DNA from: Streptomyces violaceorubidus | GTDB taxonomy: Bacteria; Actinomycetota; Actinomycetes; Streptomycetales; Streptomycetaceae | DNA: 64,000 bases | Assembly: GCF_000717995.1 (NCBI RefSeq) | Contig: NZ_JODM01000028.1 | Location: forward strand, 1-64,000 | Direction: 5' to 3' | The notes under the pieces: generated by a model | Database searches by the model: none | What the model saw: only the letters and a program-made list of their open reading frames with translations | What the model was told of the DNA's origin: nothing | Part shown: positions 8,560 through 15,550 of the stretch, in pieces | Position numbering within the stretch: the stretch's first letter is position 1 | Layout: each line of letters starts with the position of its first letter | Position numbers and translations under genes: made by a program

Positions 8560-9915
8560 ATGAGTCGAGACATGTCTGATGTGACGGATGCCGTGGCGCA
8601 CTTCGTCGAGCACGGCACCGCGGTGCCCGCCCTGGTGCTGGCCTCGCTGGCGGCGCTGATCGCCACGGCGGGTTTCCACACCCGGTGGTCACGACGCCAC
8701 GGGCAGGCACCGCCGGCGCACGATACCGGCACCCGGCCACCGACCCCCGAGCGGCCGGCCGGGTCCGAGCAGGGCATGGCCGGACCGGGCGGGTCCGGGC
8801 CGGGCGGTGACGGCGCGCTGTGGCGGATGCGCACGACGGTGCGGGACGCGCCGGGGTCGCTGGCCGTGCTCTGCGCGGCCCTCGCCGACCGGCGGATCGA
8901 CATCCTGAGCCTGCAGACGCATCCGCTGGCCGAGGGCACGGTGGACGAGTTCCTGCTCCGTACCCCGGGTGAGCTGAGCGGGACGGAGCTGGCCGAGGTG
9001 GTGACGGCGGCGGGCGGCACCCGGACCTGGACCGAGCGGGCGGACGCCCATGACCTGGTGGACGCGCCGACCCGGGTGCTGGGCCTGGCCACCCGTACGG
9101 CCCTGGACACAGCGGAGCTGCCGCTGGCTCTGCGGCAGTTGCTGGGCCGGTGCACCATCCGCTCGCTGCCCGGGACCGTCGACGCCCGGACGGGGGCGGG
9201 AGCGGAAGAGTCCGTGCCGCCGGAGGGCACGCTGGAGGAGACGGTGCTGCGGCTGCGCGCCCCGGAGGGCGGGGTGATCAGCGTGGAGCGCCCCCATCTG
9301 CCGTTCACCCCCGCCGAGTTCGCCCGGGCCCGGGCGCTGGTCGAGCTGGACGCCCGGCTCGGTCCCCGGGTCCCGCGGGGCCGGGACGTGCTGACGCTGC
9401 CCGAGGGGAGCGACATCACGGTCCGCCGGGCCGACACGCGTGACGTTCCAGCCGCGAAGGCGATGCACGAACGCTGCTCGGCGCGGACGCTCGGGATGCG
9501 GTACCACGGTCCGGTGGGCGACGCCGACCGGTATCTGGGCCATCTGCTCAGCCCTCGCTTCGGCCGCACCCTGGCCGTGCAGACCGCCTCGGGGCGGATC
9601 GTCGGGCTCGGCCACCTGCTGTGGGACGGCGACGAGACGGAGGTCGCGCTGCTCGTCGAGGACGATTGGCAGCGCCGGGGCATCGGCGGCGAACTCCTCG
9701 CCCGGCTCGTGGCGATGGCGGCGGAGGCGGGCTGCGAGAGCGTGTACGCCCTCACGCAGGCGTCCAACACCGGCATGGTCGCCGCGATGCGCGGCCTGGG
9801 CCTCCCCCTCGACTACCAGATCGAGGAGGGGACCCTGGTCGTCACGGCCCGTCTGGAACCGTCGGCCCGTTCCGCCGCGCCTCTGCCGCACGGGGAGCCG
9901 ATCGGCCGGGAGTGA
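8560..9915 (+). CDS. membrane-anchored ACT-GNAT acetyltransferase
   Basis: The protein is 451 aa with an unusual layout. A hydrophobic segment at about 21-39 (AVPALVLASLAALIATAGF) is followed by RWSRRH, so the rest probably stays cytoplasmic. A Pro/Gly linker covers about 50-85. An ACT domain at about 87-153 (VRDAPGSLAVLCAAL, RIDILSLQTH) would bind a small ligand such as an amino acid. A GNAT acetyltransferase domain covers about 286-432, with acetyl-CoA motif A in DDWQRRGIGGELL near 368-380. The ACT domain probably regulates acetylation of an unknown protein or metabolite. The start could also be the ATG at 8572. The gene lies alone, convergent with the trans-sulfuration gene. Confidence 0.88.
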   Translation: MSRDMSDVTDAVAHFVEHGTAVPALVLASLAALIATAGFHTRWSRRHGQAPPAHDTGTRPPTPERPAGSEQGMAGPGGSGPGGDGALWRMRTTVRDAPGSLAVLCAALADRRIDILSLQTHPLAEGTVDEFLLRTPGELSGTELAEVVTAAGGTRTWTERADAHDLVDAPTRVLGLATRTALDTAELPLALRQLLGRCTIRSLPGTVDARTGAGAEESVPPEGTLEETVLRLRAPEGGVISVERPHLPFTPAEFARARALVELDARLGPRVPRGRDVLTLPEGSDITVRRADTRDVPAAKAMHERCSARTLGMRYHGPVGDADRYLGHLLSPRFGRTLAVQTASGRIVGLGHLLWDGDETEVALLVEDDWQRRGIGGELLARLVAMAAEAGCESVYALTQASNTGMVAAMRGLGLPLDYQIEEGTLVVTARLEPSARSAAPLPHGEPIGRE

Positions 9916-9939
9916 CGGGCGCCCGGCGCGGTGGTGCGC

Positions 9940-11163
9940 TCACGCCGTCCGCGCCGGCGCCTCCCGCAGCGGGACGGCCCCGGCCGCCCGCTTCCCCAGC
10001 GCCCGGTCCAGGTCGGCCCACAGGTCGTCGACGTCCTCCAGGCCGACCGACAGCCGCAGCAGCCGGTCGGACACCCCGGCGCTCCGCCGGTCGTCCGCGT
10101 CCACGATGCGGTGGCTGATGGACGCCGGGTGCTGGATGAGCGTGTCGACGCTGCCGAGGCTCACGGCCGGGGTGATCAGCCGGACGCCGCCGATGACCTC
10201 GTGCGGGTCGCCGTGGACCTCGAAGGAGACCATCGCGCCGCCGATGCGCGGATAGTGGACGCGGGCCACCCGCGGGTCGGCGGCCAGCCGCCCGGCCAGT
10301 TCGGCGGCGCCCGCGGAGGCGGCCCTCACCCGGACGGGCAGGGTGGACAGTCCCCGCAGCAGCAGATATCCGGCCAGCGGGTGCAGCACTCCGCCCGTGG
10401 CGAAGCGCACCTGTCGCAGCCGCCCGGCGAACTCCTCGTCGCAGGCGACCACACCGGCCAGTACGTCCCCGTGCCCACCGAGGTACTTGGTGGCGCTGTG
10501 CAGCACCAGCCGGGCGCCGTGTTCGGCGGGGCGCTGGAGCACGGGTGTGGCGAAGGTGTTGTCCACGAGCAGGGGCACCGACCCGCAGGCGTGTGCGACG
10601 GCCCGCAGATCGACCTCGGCCAGCGTCGGGTTGGCCGGGGACTCCACGAGCACCAGGCCGGTGTCCGGGCGCAGCGCGTCCTCGACGCCCGCCGGGTCGG
10701 TCCAGGTGACCTCGGACCCGAGCAGCCCGGCGGTCAGCAGGTGGTCGCTGCAGCCGTACAGGGGCCGTACGGCGACGACGTGCCGCAGCCCCATCGCGCC
10801 GCGGGCCAGCAGGACCGCGCTCAGCGCCGCCATGCCGCTGGCGAAGGCGACGGCGGCCTCGGTGCCCTCCAGCCGGGCCAGCGCTGTCTCGAAACGGGCG
10901 ACGGTCGGGTTGCCGAGGCGGGCGTAGACCGGCGGCCCGTCCGGCTCGGCGCCGGTCGCGGCGAACGCGTCGATGCGGGCGGCCTCGCCGCGGCTGTCGT
11001 ACGACGGGTAGGTCGTGGACAGGTCGATGGGCGGGGCGTGCAGTCCCCGGGCGGCGAGGTCGTCGCGGCCGGCGTGCACGGCTTCGGTGGCCAGTGCCCT
11101 GCCCGTGGGTGCGGTGGAGCGTACGTCGTCGGGTGGTGACGTGTGCGTGCGCGCTGAGTCCAT
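9940..11163 (-). CDS. cystathionine gamma-lyase/synthase-type PLP enzyme
   Basis: This 407-aa member of the Cys/Met metabolism PLP family makes or cleaves sulfur amino acids (cystathionine, homocysteine, cysteine). The pyridoxal lysine lies in SATKYLGGHGD, about residue 225. ASGMAALSAVLLA binds cofactor phosphate, and VESPANPTLAEVDL supplies the aspartate region. The length is normal for the family. Lyase and synthase cannot be told apart by eye; S. coelicolor SCO1294 is annotated as the lyase. It is divergent from an Lrp/AsnC regulator with 59 bases between the starts, so that regulator probably controls it. Confidence 0.9.
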   Translation of the reverse strand: MDSARTHTSPPDDVRSTAPTGRALATEAVHAGRDDLAARGLHAPPIDLSTTYPSYDSRGEAARIDAFAATGAEPDGPPVYARLGNPTVARFETALARLEGTEAAVAFASGMAALSAVLLARGAMGLRHVVAVRPLYGCSDHLLTAGLLGSEVTWTDPAGVEDALRPDTGLVLVESPANPTLAEVDLRAVAHACGSVPLLVDNTFATPVLQRPAEHGARLVLHSATKYLGGHGDVLAGVVACDEEFAGRLRQVRFATGGVLHPLAGYLLLRGLSTLPVRVRAASAGAAELAGRLAADPRVARVHYPRIGGAMVSFEVHGDPHEVIGGVRLITPAVSLGSVDTLIQHPASISHRIVDADDRRSAGVSDRLLRLSVGLEDVDDLWADLDRALGKRAAGAVPLREAPARTA

Positions 11164-11222
11164 GGCCGAAGGGTGAACACCGGCCGGTCCGACGGGGGCG
11201 TACTCCGTGCTACGTTCGGGCC

Positions 11223-11750
11223 ATGGCCGATTCCGTCGTACTGGATCCGGTGGATCTCCATCTGCTGCGGTTGCTGCAGAACGACGCCCGGACCACCTAC
11301 CGCGATCTCGCCGCCCAGGTCGGAGTCGCGCCCTCGACCTGTCTGGACCGGGTGGCCCGGTTGCGGCGGGCCGGCGTGATCCTCGGCCACCGGCTCGAGC
11401 TGGATCCGGCGAAGCTGGGGCGCGGTCTTCAGGCGCTGCTGTCGGTGCAGGTGCGCCCGCACCGGCGGGAGCTGGTCGGGCCGTTCGTGGAGCGGATCCG
11501 GGCCCTGCCGGAGTCGCGCACCGTCTTCCACCTCACCGGCCCGGACGACTACCTCGTGCACGTGGCGGTCGCGGACATGACGGACCTGCAGCGGCTGGTC
11601 CTGGACGAGTTCACGTCCCGGCGGGAGGTTGCCCGCGTCGAGACCAGGCTGATCTTCCAGCAGTGGGAGTGCGGCCCCCTGCTGCCCCCGGCCGCGGCCG
11701 CACCCGCGCCGGCGGGGGCGTCGGCTGCCGCTCCCGCGGCCACGCCCTGA
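11223..11750 (+). CDS. Lrp/AsnC-family regulator
   Basis: This is a 175-aa DNA-binding regulator. The N-terminal winged helix (about 8-65) reads LDPVDLHLLRLLQNDARTTY and VAPSTCLDRVARLRRAG. The RAM ligand-binding domain covers about 70-150 (TVFHLTGPDDYLVHVAV). The tail of about 25 residues is Pro/Ala-rich and dispensable-looking. Members bind amino acids and form octamers. Its divergent position next to the cystathionine lyase gene suggests it senses a sulfur or related amino acid and controls that gene. Confidence 0.9.
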   Translation: MADSVVLDPVDLHLLRLLQNDARTTYRDLAAQVGVAPSTCLDRVARLRRAGVILGHRLELDPAKLGRGLQALLSVQVRPHRRELVGPFVERIRALPESRTVFHLTGPDDYLVHVAVADMTDLQRLVLDEFTSRREVARVETRLIFQQWECGPLLPPAAAAPAPAGASAAAPAATP

Positions 11751-11828
11751 GCGAAATCCGGCCGCCCGCGCGGTCGGGCCCGGTCCACCGGGCTGACGCG
11801 GCACCGGTATCCGTACGAGGATGTCCGC

Positions 11829-13517
11829 ATGTCAGAGACCAAGAGCCCGCTGCCCCGCGAGGTCGCCGACGCCTACGTCGACGAGCTCATCGCCCTCGAC
11901 CCCGTCACCGGTACCTACCTCGGTGTCGCGGAGAGTTCCAGTCGTCTGCCCGACTTCTCACCCGCCGGGCAGGAGGCCCTCGCTCAGCTGGCCCGCACCA
12001 CGCTGACCCTGCTGGACGAGGCGGAGCGCCGGCCGGGCGGGGACAGCGACGTGGAGCGGCGCTGCGCGCGGCTGCTGCGTGAGCGCCTCACCGCCGAACT
12101 CGCGGTGCACGAGGCCGACGAGGGGCTGCGCTCGGTCGGCAACATGGGCACCGCCGCCCATTCGGTGCGCGAGGTGTTCGCCCTCACCCCGACGCAGACC
12201 GACGAGGACTGGGCCCGGATCGCCGAGCGGCTGCGCGCGGTGCCGGCGGCGTTCGCGGGCTACCGGGAGTCCCTGTCCCTAGGTCTGGAGCGCGAGCTGT
12301 ACGCGGCACCGCGGCCGACCGCGACGTTCGTCGAGCAGCTCGGCGAGTGGGCGGACACGGGTGAGGGGCGGGGCTGGTTCGAGGACTTCGCCGCCGACGG
12401 CCCCGAGGCGCTGCGCGCGGAGCTGGACGAGGCCGCCCGGGGTGCGACCGCGGCGGTGGTCGAGCTGCGGGACTGGATGCGCGACGTGTACGCCCCGGCC
12501 ATCGAGGGCGCCCCGAACACGGTCGGCCGGGAGCGCTACGCCCGCTGGTCGCGCTACTACAACGGCACGGACCTGGACCTGGACGAGGCGTACGCCTACG
12601 GCTGGTCCGAATACCACCGTCTGCTGGCCGAGATGAAGGCGGAGGCCGAGAAGATCCTGCCGGGCGCCGAGACGCCGTGGGTGGCGCTGGCCCACCTGGA
12701 CGAGCACGGCAAGCACATCGAGGGCGTCGACGAGGTGCGCGACTGGCTCCAGGGCCTGATGGACCAGGCGATCGAGCAGTTGGACGGCACGCACTTCGAA
12801 CTCGCCGAGCGGGTGCGGAGGGTAGAGTCGCGCATCGCCCCGCCCGGCAGCGCGGCGGCGCCCTACTACACCTCGCCGTCGGAGGACTTCTCCCGTCCCG
12901 GCCGCACCTGGCTGCCGACGATGGGGCAGACCCGATTCCCCGTGTACGACCTGGTCTCGACCTGGTACCACGAGGGCGTCCCGGGCCACCACCTCCAGCT
13001 CGCCCAGTGGACGCACGTGGCTCAGGACCTCTCCCGCTACCAGGCGTCGGTGGGCATGGTCAGCGCCAACGCCGAGGGCTGGGCGCTGTACGCGGAGCGG
13101 CTGATGGACGAGCTGGGCTACCTCACGGACGCGGAGCAGCGCCTCGGCTACCTGGACGCGCAGATGATGCGGGCCGCCCGGGTCATCGTGGACATCGGCA
13201 TGCACCTGGAGCTGGAGATCCCGGCCGACTCGCCGTTCCACCCGGGTGAGCGCTGGACGCCGAAGCTGGCGCAGGAGTTCTTCGGCGCGCACAGCAGCCG
13301 CCCGGCGGACTTCGTGGAGAGCGAGCTGACCCGGTACCTGACGATCCCGGGCCAGGCGATCGGCTACAAGCTCGGCGAACGGGCGTGGCTGCTGGGCCGG
13401 GAGAAGGCCCGCGAGCGGCACGGCGACGCGTTCGACCCGAAGGCGTGGCACATGGCGGCCCTCTCCCAGGGCTCGCTGGGCCTGGACGACCTGGTGGACG
13501 AGCTGTCCCGGCTGTGA
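11829..13517 (+). CDS. DUF885 family protein (probable metallohydrolase)
   Basis: This 562-aa cytoplasmic protein has no signal peptide. The DUF885 hallmark WYHEGVPGHHLQL lies at about 380-392 and supplies histidine and glutamate metal ligands like a zinc peptidase; the downstream ISANAEGWALYAERL-type segment (here VSANAEGWALYAERLMDEL) gives a further glutamate. Proteins of this family are thought to be zinc carboxypeptidases or esterases, but the substrate is unknown. It is transcribed alone, after the Lrp gene. Confidence 0.88.
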   Translation: MSETKSPLPREVADAYVDELIALDPVTGTYLGVAESSSRLPDFSPAGQEALAQLARTTLTLLDEAERRPGGDSDVERRCARLLRERLTAELAVHEADEGLRSVGNMGTAAHSVREVFALTPTQTDEDWARIAERLRAVPAAFAGYRESLSLGLERELYAAPRPTATFVEQLGEWADTGEGRGWFEDFAADGPEALRAELDEAARGATAAVVELRDWMRDVYAPAIEGAPNTVGRERYARWSRYYNGTDLDLDEAYAYGWSEYHRLLAEMKAEAEKILPGAETPWVALAHLDEHGKHIEGVDEVRDWLQGLMDQAIEQLDGTHFELAERVRRVESRIAPPGSAAAPYYTSPSEDFSRPGRTWLPTMGQTRFPVYDLVSTWYHEGVPGHHLQLAQWTHVAQDLSRYQASVGMVSANAEGWALYAERLMDELGYLTDAEQRLGYLDAQMMRAARVIVDIGMHLELEIPADSPFHPGERWTPKLAQEFFGAHSSRPADFVESELTRYLTIPGQAIGYKLGERAWLLGREKARERHGDAFDPKAWHMAALSQGSLGLDDLVDELSRL

Positions 13518-13539
13518 CGCCCTCACCAGGCCGTCCACC

Positions 13540-13737
13540 TCACCGTCTGAAGCCGCCCTCCGAGTCGATCACCTGACCGGTGATCCAGCCCGCCTCGTCC
13601 GTGGCGAGCCACGCGATGAGGCGGGCCGGGTCGTCGGGCACGCCCCACCGCCGGGCGGGGAAGCACGCGGCGACGGCGTCGTAGTCCTCGCCGGTCATGT
13701 AGTCGGTGTCCACGGGGCCGGGGTTGACCGCGTTCAC
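13540..13737 (-). pseudogene. SDR oxidoreductase, C-terminal remnant
   Basis: The 65 residues from VNAVNPGPVDTDYM to WITGQVIDSEGGFRR are the C-terminal fifth of a short-chain dehydrogenase. The NAVNPGPVDT motif and the ITGQVIDSEGG end are typical. The Rossmann cofactor site and the YxxxK active site are missing. Directly upstream on the same strand the sequence switches into a partial copy of the neighbouring Imm21-like gene, giving an in-frame TGA at the join. This marks an illegitimate recombination that deleted the rest of the SDR gene. Confidence 0.85.
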
Positions 13738-13830
13738 CAGGTCTCCGGCCCCGGCCGCACCTCGGCCGCACGCACCGCGTACCGGCCCGGGTCCAGCTCG
13801 ATCCGCACCCGGTCAACACGGCCCGACGCG
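13736..13830 (-). repeat. partial copy of the Imm21-like gene (repeat unit A)
   Basis: This segment matches 13961-14055 with an offset of 225 bases and only scattered differences. It encodes a shortened VRIELDPGRYAVRAAEVRPGPETW, the penultimate part of the Imm21-like protein, before running into the SDR fragment. It is a decayed duplicate end of an immunity gene. Confidence 0.85.
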
Positions 13831-13922
13831 ACGCAGGACTTCAGCCACCGGGTGCCGAACTCGTGGCACGGGCACCCATGACGGACGCACCACCACACCC
13901 CCGCACGCCCATATCCCCGCGA

Positions 13923-14441
13923 CTACCGCCCGGCCAGCCGCCGCAACTGCACCAGCCCCAACCAGGTCTCCGGCCCCGGCCGCACCTCGGCCGCACGCAC
14001 CGCGTACCGGCCAGGGTCCAGCGCGATCCGTACCCGGTCGGCGCGGGCCGATGCCGATCCGGGCCAGGCGGCGTCGAACAGGAGGACGGGTCCAGGTACG
14101 TGCCAGGACACCTCGGGCTGCCAGTCGGCGGTGTCGAGGGCGGTGGGTACCCCGGCCAGAACCTCCTCCTCGGAGTCCGCGGCGCACCAGCGGACGAAGG
14201 TGCCGTGGTCCGGGAGGTAGGCGGTGGAGGCGGGTTCGTCGCCGAGCACCAAGGCGGTGGAGTCGCCGACCGGCAGCAGCCCGACGTGGCCGTCGACCTC
14301 GCAGGCCCGGTCGTAGTCGGAGTCCGTCTCCTCGCCGTCGGCGCCGGTCCAGAACGGCAGGACCGTCTCCGGTACCGCGATCAGCGGCCCTCCGCCCGAC
14401 TCGCCCCACTCCACCGCGCCCGGCTCCGCGTATCGCACCAT
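13923..14441 (-). CDS. Imm21-type immunity protein
   Basis: This 172-aa acidic, soluble protein looks like the Imm21 family of polymorphic-toxin immunity proteins: GGGPLIAVPETVLPFWTGA near the start, LLPVGDSTALVLGDEPAST, and the end WLGLVQLRRLAGR. Such proteins bind and neutralise a cognate toxin. No toxin gene is adjacent, so it may be an orphan guarding against neighbours. A truncated second copy of its 3' end lies just downstream. The family call is from memory of the motif pattern. Confidence 0.75.
   Translation of the reverse strand: MVRYAEPGAVEWGESGGGPLIAVPETVLPFWTGADGEETDSDYDRACEVDGHVGLLPVGDSTALVLGDEPASTAYLPDHGTFVRWCAADSEEEVLAGVPTALDTADWQPEVSWHVPGPVLLFDAAWPGSASARADRVRIALDPGRYAVRAAEVRPGPETWLGLVQLRRLAGR
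13961..14055 (-). repeat. repeat unit B within the Imm21-like gene
   Basis: This is the intact counterpart of repeat unit A (13736-13830), coding for about residues 129-160 of the Imm21-like protein. The two units lie in direct orientation and could recombine to delete the 225 bases between them. Confidence 0.85.
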
Positions 14442-14462
14442 GCGGCAGAACCTACACGCCGC

Positions 14463-14954
14463 TCAGCAGCCGCAGTCGGCCGCGTCCACCGGAACGGTCA
14501 GGGGGTCGGCGGCGCGGCGCTCGACGCCCTGCCAGGTCTCGAACTCGAAGCCCTCGCGCGCCCAGTACTCGAAGCCGCCGAGCATCTCCTTGACCGGGTA
14601 GCCGAGTTCGGCCAGGGCGAGGGCCGCGCGTGCCGCGCCGTTGCAGCCGGGGCCCCAGCAGTACGTCACCACGGGCACGGCGGGGTCGAGGAGTTCCCCG
14701 GCCTGCTCGGGGACGAGGGCCGTGGGCAGGTGGACGGCGCCCGGGACGTGGCCCTGGTCCCAGGACTCGGTGGACCGGCAGTCGACGAGCACGAATCCCG
14801 GGTCCCCGCCGACCGCGAGTGCGGCGGCGACGTCGGAGACGTCGGTGTGGAAGGCGAGGCTCGCGCGAAAGTACGCGGCGGCTTCGGCGGGCGGTGCGGC
14901 GGCGGTGCGCAGGACGGGGTTGACGTGCCCGGTGGCGGGGGTGGTGACGCTCAT
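14463..14954 (-). CDS. rhodanese-family sulfurtransferase
   Basis: This 163-aa single-domain rhodanese carries the predicted active-site cysteine near residue 100 in CWGPGCNGA, where a persulfide would form. VDCRSTESWDQGHVPGAVHLPT is the family CH2A signature. The ATG at 14954 is supported by GAGGAG 8 bases upstream. The C-terminus ends in DCGC. It is divergent from an Lrp/AsnC gene, which probably regulates it. The substrate is unknown. Confidence 0.9.
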   Translation of the reverse strand: MSVTTPATGHVNPVLRTAAAPPAEAAAYFRASLAFHTDVSDVAAALAVGGDPGFVLVDCRSTESWDQGHVPGAVHLPTALVPEQAGELLDPAVPVVTYCWGPGCNGAARAALALAELGYPVKEMLGGFEYWAREGFEFETWQGVERRAADPLTVPVDAADCGC

Positions 14955-15075
14955 GGTCCGGCCTCTCCTCGGTGGATCCTCCAGGCAGAAATCTATGGCC
15001 CGCACCGCCTCGCCTGAAGGGCGATTTCCCGGCCAGCAGCTTGTTCCACCGGGGTAATCCTGCTATCCATCCCTG

Positions 15076-15522
15076 ATGACCGAGTATTCCCCGGACGCCA
15101 CCGACTGGCGCATCCTCGACGTCCTCCAGCGGGACGGACGGGCCAGCTTCGCCGAGCTGGCGCGTGCCGTGTCGATGTCCGCGAGCGCGGTGACGGAGCG
15201 CGTGCGGCGGCTGGAGGAGGCCGGGATCATCCAGGGGTACGCGGCGGTCGTCGACCCCGAGCGCCTGGGGCTGCCGATCCTGGCGTTCGTACGGCTGCGC
15301 TACCCGGTCGCCAACTACAAGCCGTTCCACGACCTGGTCGCGGTCACGCCCGAGATCCTGGAGGCGCACCACGTCACGGGCGACGACTGCTTCGTGATCA
15401 AGGTCGCGGCCCGTTCGATGCGGCACCTGGAGGAGGTGTCCGGCCGGATCAGCGCCCTGGGCTCGGTCACCACGAGCATCGTCTACTCCTCACCGCTCCC
15501 CCGCCGCCCGCTCGGCCGCTGA
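15076..15522 (+). CDS. Lrp/AsnC-family regulator
   Basis: The protein is 148 aa, the usual Lrp length. Its helix-turn-helix reads ATDWRILDVLQRDGRASFAE and MSASAVTERVRRLEEAG, and a RAM effector domain covers about 65-145 (LEAHHVTGDDCFVIKVAAR). It is divergent from the rhodanese gene across 121 bases and probably controls it together with its own expression. Its effector is probably an amino acid. Confidence 0.92.
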   Translation: MTEYSPDATDWRILDVLQRDGRASFAELARAVSMSASAVTERVRRLEEAGIIQGYAAVVDPERLGLPILAFVRLRYPVANYKPFHDLVAVTPEILEAHHVTGDDCFVIKVAARSMRHLEEVSGRISALGSVTTSIVYSSPLPRRPLGR

Positions 15523-15550
15523 GGTCCGCCCGGCGAGGCCGGGACGGCAC

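Noticed and set aside
13706..14593. Long plus-strand frame across the Imm21 region
   Set aside because: It is an antisense shadow of the Imm21 and rhodanese genes, with an Arg/Pro-biased composition typical of wrong frames in GC-rich DNA.
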